DNA from: DATDVH01 sp035290045
GTDB taxonomy: Bacteria; Patescibacteriota; Microgenomatia; UBA1406; HO2-37-13b
Length of the DNA: 6,102 nt
Reading direction: 5' to 3'
NCBI GenBank assembly: GCA_035290045.1
Contig: DATDVH010000062.1
Location: forward strand, 1 to 6,102
Positions 1 through 5,458 of this stretch are shown piece by piece. A program made the translations under genes and the position numbers. Each line of letters opens with the position of its first letter. Positions within the stretch are counted from its first letter, which is position 1. The notes below the pieces were generated by a model. That model saw nothing but the letters and a program-made list of their open reading frames with translations. It had not been told where the DNA came from and did no database searches.

Positions 1-349
1 AGAACCTGCTATAGTTGAATCCTATGCGGCATATCTGCAATCATCTGTAGGTATCCAAGAACAGATTAAAATTACCGCTTCAAAAGGCGTCATTGATATG
101 ACCTGCGGAGATAAAGAAAATAACTTCGTGAATTGGGTTCACATTGCACATGGTATAGGGATAGAATTGACGGGGCAATTTCTGTTTGAACACCTCACAG
201 AAGCTCATGAATCAAGAGCGAACCTGTACGAAGCTCTTGCTGAAGAAAAAAATCTTATCGGGGACTACTATATACAGTCAGCACAACAACAAAGAGAAAA
301 AGCATTATATTTTAAAAATCTGTCTACGTCGCGGAAAAGAGGCGTCTGA
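1..349 (+). CDS. 3' end of an unrecognised, mainly helical protein (5' truncated by window)
   Basis: An open frame runs in from the left edge (first complete codon at 2) and stops at TGA 347-349, giving 115 visible residues. The ATG at 98 is internal, because the frame stays open upstream to the edge, so the real start lies outside the window. The visible part is charged and largely helix-forming from about the sequence HLTEAHESRANLYEALAEEK onward, and ends in a basic tail (STSRKRGV). No signal peptide, membrane segment or catalytic motif is visible, and I do not recognise the family. The last 45 bases overlap the 3' end of the convergent metG, so its final 14 codons and stop are constrained by the metG tail on the other strand. 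That the gene is real rests on the frame being open to the edge and on its normal-looking amino-acid composition. Confidence 0.6.
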   Translation, partial: EPAIVESYAAYLQSSVGIQEQIKITASKGVIDMTCGDKENNFVNWVHIAHGIGIELTGQFLFEHLTEAHESRANLYEALAEEKNLIGDYYIQSAQQQREKALYFKNLSTSRKRGV

Positions 350-1741
350 AGCTTTGATTTTTTCCTGCGAAAATTGGACAAAAAATTTTTTTGATGTTTC
401 CGGCATAAAAGGCTCAAGATCAACGGCAATTTGAAGAATACGTTTTACTTGTGTTTTCAAAAACTCAAATAACGCATCGCCTTTCAAATTCCACGGCTCC
501 TTTTTATCAAAAGATTGATTAATCTCATCAATTTTCTGCCATATCATTTCCAACGCCTTATGAAAATAAAATAAACTGATTGCCATTCCGACAGAAAGAT
601 TAATATTAGGTTTTTTATTTTTAAATAAAAAACCGCTCGTTTCGCACAGTTTTGCCAGACGCGAGATCGTATTCCCCAATCCATCAGCCAACTCGCTATT
701 ATAGACTTTCTTAATTTTATCAATTGAGATATCAACATCATCAACAAGCGGCCCGTATTTTAAGAAAAAATACCGCACTGCATCGGTACCGAACTGTTCG
801 ACTAATGCATCAGAACGAATCACATTACCCAAACTCTTGCTGATTTTCTGACCATTCAGATTGATAAAACCATGGGAGTAAATTTGATTAGGCAGACGCA
901 CACCAACAGATGCAAGCATTGCAGGCCATAAAAGCGCATGCCAGCGCAGATTGTCTTTGCCGATGATATGAATAATCTCTGTATCGTCATCCCAAAAACC
1001 TTTTTGAAATCCCGCAGTATAATAATTGATGAGCGCGTCAAACCAGACATAAATTACCTGTGTTGGATCGTTCGGAACTGGAATGCCCCAGCTTATTTTT
1101 TCTTTTGGTCTTGAAATGGGGATATCTGAAAGACCAGGGAAAGCAAGAAATGACTGCATCTCATGCTGACCCTGAGGATATATCAATTGAGGAGTTTTTG
1201 TTGAAAATCTTCCGAGTATTTTCTCTAAAAAATTTTGATACTTTGTCCAACGAAAAAAATAATTCTCCTCTTCCATTTTCTGCAATGTTTTGGTTTTATG
1301 CAGAGGACATTTGTTATTCTCTATTTCACGCTCCGTCTTATAACTTTCACATCCAAGACAATACAAACCGCGAAACGTTCCTTTATAAATATCGTCTCGA
1401 GCAAGACTTTTTTTCCAAAAATCAGCAACTGTTTTTTTATGATCCTCATCAGTCGTTCGTATAAAACGATCATAGGAAACATTCAACGTTTTCCATTGTT
1501 TTTTATCCTTGTCTGCAATCTCATCAACAAAATCCTTCGGACTTTTTCCGCGCGCGCTTGCCGCTTCTTCAATATTACCGCCATGTTCATCTGTGCCGGT
1601 TAAAAAAAACACATTTTCTTTATCCAATGCAATCCGATAATAACGAGCACAGCAATCTGCGACAATTTTTTGATACGCATGACCGATATGCACAACATCA
1701 TTGGTATAATCAATAGCAGTGGTGATGAATACCTTTTTCAT
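305..1741 (-). CDS. metG: Methionyl-tRNA synthetase, short form without C-terminal domain
   Basis: This class I aminoacyl-tRNA synthetase activates methionine with ATP and charges tRNA-Met in the cytoplasm. The 478-aa protein is complete (ATG at 1741, TAA at 305-307). The catalytic Rossmann domain carries HIGH at residues 18-21 in the context NDVVHIGHAY, TGTDEHG at 48-54, YVWFDAL at 231-237, GKDNLRWH at 261-268 and the second ATP motif as KISKS (299-303, a common variant of KMSKS). A connective-peptide zinc knuckle is present: C128, C131, C145, H148, the single-knuckle arrangement of the Thermus-like subgroup. The anticodon-binding helical domain shows N357 and R361 in GLGNTISR and W417 in EPWNL, the positions that read the CAU anticodon in the family. 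The protein ends soon after that domain (EPFMPETS at 443-450), so the extra C-terminal dimerisation/tRNA-binding domain of longer MetRS is absent. It is divergent from dprA and convergent with the gene to its left. Confidence 0.97.
   Translation of the reverse strand: MKKVFITTAIDYTNDVVHIGHAYQKIVADCCARYYRIALDKENVFFLTGTDEHGGNIEEAASARGKSPKDFVDEIADKDKKQWKTLNVSYDRFIRTTDEDHKKTVADFWKKSLARDDIYKGTFRGLYCLGCESYKTEREIENNKCPLHKTKTLQKMEEENYFFRWTKYQNFLEKILGRFSTKTPQLIYPQGQHEMQSFLAFPGLSDIPISRPKEKISWGIPVPNDPTQVIYVWFDALINYYTAGFQKGFWDDDTEIIHIIGKDNLRWHALLWPAMLASVGVRLPNQIYSHGFINLNGQKISKSLGNVIRSDALVEQFGTDAVRYFFLKYGPLVDDVDISIDKIKKVYNSELADGLGNTISRLAKLCETSGFLFKNKKPNINLSVGMAISLFYFHKALEMIWQKIDEINQSFDKKEPWNLKGDALFEFLKTQVKRILQIAVDLEPFMPETSKKFFVQFSQEKIKASDASFPRRRQIFKI
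329..370. terminator. Imperfect hairpin at the convergent gene ends, possible bidirectional terminator
   Basis: TCGC (329-332) plus GGAAAA (333-338) can pair with TTTTCC (360-365) plus GCGA (367-370), leaving a one-base bulge at T366 and a 21-nt loop. That makes a 10-bp interrupted stem exactly where the two convergent genes end. No clean U-tract follows on the + strand: the next T run comes after a further 13 bases, in the A6T7 tract around 381-393. On the - strand the first T run is also some bases away. It may therefore be a weak or factor-assisted terminator, or a chance fold inside coding sequence. Confidence 0.25.
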
Positions 1742-1747
1742 GCACCC

Positions 1748-1756
1748 ATTATATCA
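1748..1756 (-). promoter_or_regulatory. Extended -10 promoter for metG, predicted leaderless transcript
   Basis: On the - strand the sequence reads TGATATAAT followed by GGGTGC and then the metG ATG. TATAAT (1753 down to 1748) is a consensus -10 box, and the TG one base before it makes an extended -10. A transcript starting the usual 7 bases after the box would begin at about 1741, the A of the start codon, so metG would have no 5' leader. No Shine-Dalgarno site is present either. No good -35 is seen at 16-18 bp spacing, which an extended -10 can tolerate. The TG element touches the first base of dprA, so the two 5' ends are physically interlocked. Confidence 0.6.
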
Positions 1757-2835
1757 TGAAGGATCAACACTATTATCTTGCTTTTTCCTATTGTCTTGGC
1801 ATAGGACCTATGAGATTGCGACAATTAACCTCGCATTTTGGATCGGTAAAAGACGCGTATCTGGCAAACACATCTGAATTGCAACACGTGCTTGGATTCA
1901 AAATCGCTGAACAATTAATACGCTTTCGCACTCATTTTAAGCCCGATAGTATTTTTGAAACTCTGTTGAAAAAAAATATACAAATCATCACTTTTGATCA
2001 ACCAGAATATCCTCAAACACTTTCTCATATATCCGATCCTCCCATCTGCCTCTATATAAAAGGGGATAAAAAAATACTCTCTCATCCACTCATACTTGCT
2101 GTTGTCGGCACCAGAAAACCAACAAGCTATGGAGTATCTGCAACCGAACGAATAGTCAAAGAACTTGCGCTCTACGGATTTTCCATCATATCAGGAATGG
2201 CCATAGGTATAGACAGCACTGCTCACTGTATGGCAATTACATCTCAATCACCAACGATTGCCGTATTAGGATGCGGCGTTGATATCATTTATCCGCCATC
2301 AAACCGCTCACTATATAATAGTATTATAGAGAAAGGTGGAGCGGTCATCAGTGAATTTCCACCAGGATCCACTGTCCATCCCGGTCTTTTTGTCGCCAGA
2401 AATCGCATTATATCAGGACTGGCGCGTGGAGTGCTCGTGGTTGAAGGATCAAACAAATCAGGATCACTCATCACCGCACGATACGCAGGAGAACAAGGAC
2501 GCGATGTCTTTGCCATCCCCTCGCCCATTACTTCTCCTTTAAGTTCTGCTCCCAACTATCTGATCAAAAACGGCGCGAAAATGGTTACTTCAGTTGACGA
2601 TATTGTGGAAGAATACTCAACCGTGATAAAACGGTCAAAAAAAGAAGATATGATGCAGGACTTGAAAGGATTGGAAAAAGAGATGGTTGAATACCTTCTG
2701 AACGAACCATTTACTATTGACGACATAGTGAAAGCGATGCAGAAACCAGTTAAAACAATTCTTCACACTGTGAGCATCCTTGAAATTCAAGGAATTATTG
2801 CCACAAACTCCGAAGGCAAACTATATGTGAAGTAA
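1756..2835 (+). CDS. dprA: DNA-processing protein DprA (RecA loader for natural transformation)
   Basis: DprA binds incoming single-stranded DNA in the cytoplasm during natural transformation, protects it and loads RecA. The 359-aa protein has the family's usual full architecture. An N-terminal helix-hairpin-helix/SAM-like region carries GIGPMRLRQL (15-24). The extended Rossmann DNA-binding domain spans about 75-285, with VGTRKPTSYG (117-126), SGMAIGID (146-153), LGCGVDIIYP (171-180), RNRIISGL (215-222) and SGSLITARYAG (235-245). A C-terminal winged-helix (DML1-like) domain covers about 305-359. The ATG at 1756 is the only sensible start: an in-frame TGA lies at 1726-1728 with no ATG, GTG or TTG between, and the N-terminus aligns with the family. 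No Shine-Dalgarno site precedes it, and its promoter, if separate, must lie inside the metG coding region. It stands alone here, not next to topA as in many genomes. No terminator is seen before the toxin-antitoxin promoter 10 bp downstream. Confidence 0.96.
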   Translation: MKDQHYYLAFSYCLGIGPMRLRQLTSHFGSVKDAYLANTSELQHVLGFKIAEQLIRFRTHFKPDSIFETLLKKNIQIITFDQPEYPQTLSHISDPPICLYIKGDKKILSHPLILAVVGTRKPTSYGVSATERIVKELALYGFSIISGMAIGIDSTAHCMAITSQSPTIAVLGCGVDIIYPPSNRSLYNSIIEKGGAVISEFPPGSTVHPGLFVARNRIISGLARGVLVVEGSNKSGSLITARYAGEQGRDVFAIPSPITSPLSSAPNYLIKNGAKMVTSVDDIVEEYSTVIKRSKKEDMMQDLKGLEKEMVEYLLNEPFTIDDIVKAMQKPVKTILHTVSILEIQGIIATNSEGKLYVK

Positions 2836-2845
2836 AAAATGAGTA

Positions 2846-2874
2846 TTGACAATAAGAATTCATAATGCTATTAT
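2846..2874 (+). promoter_or_regulatory. Strong promoter of the toxin-antitoxin operon
   Basis: A perfect -35 box TTGACA (2846-2851) and a -10 box TATTAT (2869-2874) are separated by the optimal 17 bp. TGC directly before the -10 makes it an extended -10 as well. Transcription should start around 2880-2882, leaving a leader of about 22 nt before the antitoxin ATG at 2903. The -35 begins 10 bp after the dprA stop, so the module has its own promoter. This is the best promoter match in the window, and it is covered by a palindrome, as expected for a tightly autoregulated operon. Confidence 0.8.
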
Positions 2875-2879
2875 GAATT
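2857..2879. promoter_or_regulatory. Palindromic operator O1 over the -10 box
   Basis: A perfect inverted repeat has 10-bp arms, AATTCATAAT (2857-2866) and ATTATGAATT (2870-2879), around a 3-bp centre GCT. It overlaps the spacer and the entire -10 box, so a bound protein would block RNA polymerase. Ribbon-helix-helix antitoxins usually repress their own promoter through such palindromes. Assigning this site to the downstream antitoxin is inference from position and symmetry. Confidence 0.7.
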
Positions 2880-2893
2880 ACATTAAACATTCA

Positions 2894-2908
2894 ATTCATA
2901 TTATGAAT
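2894..2908. promoter_or_regulatory. Second palindrome O2 across the antitoxin start codon
   Basis: ATTCATA (2894-2900) and TATGAAT (2902-2908) form a perfect inverted repeat around one base, and the ATG at 2903-2905 lies in the right arm. The same heptamer pair occurs inside O1 (2858-2864 and 2872-2878), so both look like sites for one protein. The inter-arm spacing differs (1 bp here, 7 bp in O1). The centres of O1 and O2 are 33 bp apart, roughly three helical turns, which would place two bound complexes on nearly the same DNA face. In RNA the short arms could also form a weak structure at the start codon. Confidence 0.5.
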
Positions 2909-3139
2909 ATACAACGCATTACTGTCAGCATACCTGATTATCTCTATCAACAATTGATAAAAATAGCTCAACCAAGAAAAATCAGTCGTTTTATCACTCA
3001 AGCGATTGAAAAAGAAATAGTAGAAAAAAACAGTGCTCGTGATCCTATAGACGATTTTATCGTATGTATGAAAAAGAATAAATTAGTCAAAAAGACTAGA
3101 ATAGATATACTAAAAGCCATAAAGAAAGGTAGAATGTAA
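2903..3139 (+). CDS. vapB: Ribbon-helix-helix antitoxin (VapB-like)
   Basis: This 78-aa protein is predicted to neutralise the PIN toxin encoded next and to repress the operon. Residues 4-11 (QRITVSIP) form the DNA-reading beta strand of a ribbon-helix-helix fold, followed by helix A (about 12-23, DYLYQQLIKIAQ) and helix B (about 27-42, ISRFITQAIEKEI). The C-terminal part (47-78), DPIDDF then DILKAIKKGR, resembles the toxin-wrapping tail of VapB proteins. The start was chosen at ATG 2903: upstream in-frame TTG 2846 is the -35 box and ATG 2873 lies in the -10 box, so neither would be in the transcript, and the RHH strand begins right after 2903. No Shine-Dalgarno site is visible. Only 9 bp separate it from the toxin gene, typical of a coupled operon. 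The family assignment is from the fold pattern; the exact VapB subfamily is not clear. Confidence 0.8.
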   Translation: MNIQRITVSIPDYLYQQLIKIAQPRKISRFITQAIEKEIVEKNSARDPIDDFIVCMKKNKLVKKTRIDILKAIKKGRM

Positions 3140-3148
3140 ACAAAAAAT

Positions 3149-3559
3149 ATGAAGAAACAGGTACTTGATGCTTCTATTATTATGACGGCTCTTATCAATG
3201 AAGAAAAGAAGGTGAGTCATTTTCTTGAAGAGTTGTTGCACTCACTACAGGAAAAAAAGATTGAAATTTACTCAACACCGTTTATGCAATACGAAGTGGC
3301 AAATGGTCTTAGATTTAGTTTTACAGATGAACAAAAAAGCATAGAGATTTTCAACAAACTCTCAGAAATACCCATTAAGATTTTTTTTCTGAATGCTCTA
3401 CAACTGAAAGAAACTATTATCTTATCATATCAATTAAAAACCACTGTTTACGACACTGCTTATCATTATATCGCTCAATTAATAGACGGTCTATTTATAA
3501 CATGCGACCGCGCGTATTATCAAAAAGCAAAACATCTGAAACATATTATGCTTATCTAA
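3149..3559 (+). CDS. vapC: VapC-type PIN-domain ribonuclease toxin
   Basis: This 136-aa protein has the PIN-domain pattern of VapC toxins, Mg2+/Mn2+-dependent endoribonucleases that usually cut tRNA or rRNA and halt translation when the antitoxin is lost. All four acidic residues expected in the active site are present: D7 in QVLDASIIMTALI, E49 in QYEVANGL, D102 in TVYDTAYHYIAQ and D120 in FITCDRAYYQKA. The length is normal for the family and the frame is intact, so the toxin looks active. The antitoxin gene lies immediately upstream (9-bp gap) and shares its promoter. The only purine-rich element, AAAGG at 3125-3129, lies about 19 bases before the ATG, too far for a normal ribosome site, so translation probably depends on coupling to the antitoxin gene. 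The target RNA cannot be read from the sequence. Confidence 0.9.
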   Translation: MKKQVLDASIIMTALINEEKKVSHFLEELLHSLQEKKIEIYSTPFMQYEVANGLRFSFTDEQKSIEIFNKLSEIPIKIFFLNALQLKETIILSYQLKTTVYDTAYHYIAQLIDGLFITCDRAYYQKAKHLKHIMLI

Positions 3560-3600
3560 CTTTATTTTCTTCCAAAGGATTTTTTATTTGATATTGTCGT

Positions 3601-3639
3601 TTTTATTTTTTAAATTTTATATTTTATTTTTTAATTTAT
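3601..3639. repeat. Imperfect 21-bp direct repeat of T-tracts (possible bent DNA)
   Basis: TTTTATTTTTTAA occurs at 3601-3613 and again at 3622-3634, followed by similar TTTAT-containing tails, giving a 21-bp period, about two helical turns. Another T6 run lies at 3580-3585. Phased T/A tracts like these are known to bend DNA and can serve as AT-rich upstream promoter elements. No stable hairpin precedes them: only TCC/GGA at 3571-3579 before the first T6. They therefore make a poor conventional terminator for the toxin gene, though the T-rich + strand could assist termination. Confidence 0.35.
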
Positions 3640-3676
3640 CTCTATAGGTCTGTATATAGTATATATATCTAATATG

Positions 3677-3693
3677 TAAAAAAGGCTTTTTTA
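3677..3693. repeat. Palindrome TAAAAAAG-G-CTTTTTTA in the spacer before the secreted-protein genes
   Basis: Perfect 8-bp arms flank a single central base, and the run GACTTTTATTTTG follows on the + strand. With a one-base centre it cannot fold as a tight RNA hairpin without opening the inner pairs. It is either a protein-binding palindrome or a weak terminator-like element. It lies about 27 bp upstream of the candidate -10 box of the next gene. The 212-bp spacer 3560-3771 otherwise holds only AT-rich sequence, including a TATATAGTATATATAT stretch around 3653-3668. Confidence 0.3.
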
Positions 3694-3719
3694 GACTTTT
3701 ATTTTGCCCTAAGAAAGAT

Positions 3720-3725
3720 TATAAT
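3720..3725 (+). promoter_or_regulatory. Candidate -10 box for the secreted-protein gene pair
   Basis: TATAAT (3720-3725) is a consensus -10. No convincing -35 sits at 16-18 bp: the best there is the weak TTTATT at 3698-3703, and TAGACT at 3692-3697 is 22 bp away. Start would be near 3732, giving a leader of about 40 nt before ATG 3772. A weak ribosome-site-like AGAAG (3757-3761) lies 10 bp before that ATG. The AT-rich tracts upstream could act as an activating element. In sequence this AT-rich a TATAAT can occur by chance. Confidence 0.4.
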
Positions 3726-3771
3726 CGGGAGCGGATTATATTTATTATATTTTTTTAGAAGACAACTAATT

Positions 3772-5430
3772 ATGGAAAAACAAAAACCATTTGTCAATGG
3801 GGTAAATGAAAAAAAGTTTGGAAAAGTAAAAAATATGCTGAATGTTGGACTTTTAACTTTCGCCACTCTCTTTCCACTCTCCCATACAGCAGAAGCTCAA
3901 AGAAAAGATATTGAACCTCCTCACCCAATCACGCAGACCCAAAAAGACCGACCACCACGAACTAATCAAACTCCTCAACCTACTCTTGTTGTTCCTCAAA
4001 AGGAACAAGCTCATACTCAACAATCTACAGAATCTTATCATATTGAAGAAAGCGACCCGTTTAGTCAAGAAAAACAATGGGATCGATACTTATTTATCCC
4101 ACCAGACGAGAAAGAAGCAGTAAACAAAAGATTGTTTACTCTTTCATCAGAAACAAGTATATATATAAGTAAACCTACCATTCAATATTTACAATATGAA
4201 GTCAATTTTGAAGGTATAACCTATGAAGAAAGCATACAAAGAATAATCAGCACAATGCCCTCTCAATTACAAAATTCAATGGATAAATCTAAATTTATAG
4301 TTATTCATAGAATGAATAAACAAAATACACTTGTTATTGAATTTGAAACTATACCCATACAAAAACAAAATGTGAATGATCTAGAAATACAAAAAACCGA
4401 AAAAGAACCTAAAAAAACAAGTCTATTTGATCAAACTACTGCGACTCTATGGACAAAAAATGGACAAATAATTATCAATCCTTCCATTGTACTACACCCG
4501 ACTGTTTCTGCAAATTCCACCATAAAAACCAATCTCTCTGTGTTTGATCAATACGCCGCATGGGATGAAACAACACAAAAAATTGTTTTAACCAATGGGA
4601 TACATATATTAGGCACATTCCTTGAAAATAATCAAGTCGTAAGATTATTAGACCCTCAAGGTACTTCCTTTATAAAACCAACTCCAACAATTGATTATTA
4701 TGAAACTGGGATAGATAGACCAACAAAAATGAAAAAGATATTACATGACTCATTACTCGCCACTCCAGAAATATTTGATTACCCTGAAGAAATAAAAAGG
4801 TATATAGAGACAGGAGACGAGAATGATCTACATCATATCAAACTAATACCTCATAATAATCCTGCTTTCTTCATTGAAATAGGAGGGAAATATGGCTTTC
4901 ATAATGAAAAACTAATCGCTCTTCTTGAAGAAGGAATTAATATCATAGATTCTATTGATCCAAAAACACTTGATTTGCTTAATCAATATGGATTATATGG
5001 TGTATTGACTGATATTTCTTTTTTTAAAAAAAATAGAACCCATGCATCAACGTGGTATCAAAACCATGGATTAGTAAGTATAAATGAGGTTGATCTTGCA
5101 TATCAAATGCTAAAATCAAATGATAATGAAGCGAAAAAAGCAACAAAAATGATTCGTAATAAATTAATCAACCTTCTCCTTATAGCAGGTTTTGATATGC
5201 GTGGCATATATGAAAGAGAAAGAATAACTCCTATAGAATACTCAGCATTCAGAACCCCTGCTACCAGACGTTATTTCACCACATGGTGTTTGAACCGGTT
5301 TCTTAGTGAAAATCTTCAAAAAATAGAAGAAGATTTACGACAGTATTTATTAGCATACACGTTACAGTTTATTATTTATGATTATTGTCCTATCAACGAT
5401 CCACCTTTTCCACAAATTCCAGCAATGTAA
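3772..5430 (+). CDS. Exported protein of unknown function, first of two tandem paralogues
   Basis: I do not recognise the family. The 552-aa protein begins with a signal peptide: basic n-region to about K20, hydrophobic stretch about 22-37, and a type I signal peptidase-like site AEA|Q after A42. No lipobox is seen. Residues about 43-100 are a Pro/Gln/Thr-rich, probably disordered linker containing PPHP (49-52) and PTLVVPQ (70-76). A mixed domain follows, marked by RYLF (105-108), YISKPTI (131-137) and FIVIH (175-179), then a charged break (about 195-217) and a beta-rich segment (about 218-300). The last part, about 310-552, is helical; LINLLLIAGFDM (465-476) and TPIEYSAF (486-493) look like a lone degenerate ankyrin-type unit. 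There is no C-terminal membrane anchor or sorting signal. Only two cysteines (C506, C539) occur. ATG 3772 is supported by the signal peptide and by a near-identical 5' end in the next gene. Base composition is visibly lower in GC than in dprA. Confidence 0.85.
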   Translation: MEKQKPFVNGVNEKKFGKVKNMLNVGLLTFATLFPLSHTAEAQRKDIEPPHPITQTQKDRPPRTNQTPQPTLVVPQKEQAHTQQSTESYHIEESDPFSQEKQWDRYLFIPPDEKEAVNKRLFTLSSETSIYISKPTIQYLQYEVNFEGITYEESIQRIISTMPSQLQNSMDKSKFIVIHRMNKQNTLVIEFETIPIQKQNVNDLEIQKTEKEPKKTSLFDQTTATLWTKNGQIIINPSIVLHPTVSANSTIKTNLSVFDQYAAWDETTQKIVLTNGIHILGTFLENNQVVRLLDPQGTSFIKPTPTIDYYETGIDRPTKMKKILHDSLLATPEIFDYPEEIKRYIETGDENDLHHIKLIPHNNPAFFIEIGGKYGFHNEKLIALLEEGINIIDSIDPKTLDLLNQYGLYGVLTDISFFKKNRTHASTWYQNHGLVSINEVDLAYQMLKSNDNEAKKATKMIRNKLINLLLIAGFDMRGIYERERITPIEYSAFRTPATRRYFTTWCLNRFLSENLQKIEEDLRQYLLAYTLQFIIYDYCPINDPPFPQIPAM

Positions 5431-5438
5431 AAAATTCT

Positions 5439-5458
5439 CATTATAAAAATTGATAATG
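5439..5458 (+). promoter_or_regulatory. Inverted repeat and TATAAA box at the start of the second paralogue
   Basis: CATTAT (5439-5444) and ATAATG (5453-5458) are complementary around an 8-nt loop, and the right arm ends with the ATG. A TATAAA box (5442-5447) lies inside the same stretch and would start a transcript about two bases before the ATG. There is no -35 at the right distance and no TG extension. The sequence is AT-rich, so either reading could be chance. No Shine-Dalgarno site is present in the 25-bp gap. Confidence 0.2.

Noticed and set aside
347..349. TGA read as glycine or tryptophan (as in some reduced bacterial lineages)
   Set aside because: The next in-frame stop would come shortly after with no added domain, and no other gene in the window contains an in-frame TGA, so the standard code suffices.
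1060..1464. 134-codon open frame on the + strand inside metG
   Set aside because: It lies antisense to a region of metG coding for conserved catalytic-domain residues, has no family-like features and no promoter; a shadow of metG.
2289..2555. Open frame on the - strand inside dprA
   Set aside because: It is antisense to the most conserved DprA motifs (RNRIISGL, SGSLITA), which fully explain the sequence.
3121..3132. AAAGAAAGGTAG as Shine-Dalgarno site for the toxin
   Set aside because: It ends about 17-20 bases before the ATG at 3149, beyond normal spacing, and is explained as the KKGR codons of the antitoxin tail.
3571..3590. Intrinsic terminator after the toxin gene
   Set aside because: Only a three-pair TCC/GGA stem precedes the T6 run; too weak to call.
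3853..4123. Overlapping open frames on both strands at the 5' end of the 552-aa gene
   Set aside because: Low-complexity composition makes alternative frames open by chance; neither shows domain features, and the main frame has a signal peptide and a paralogue.
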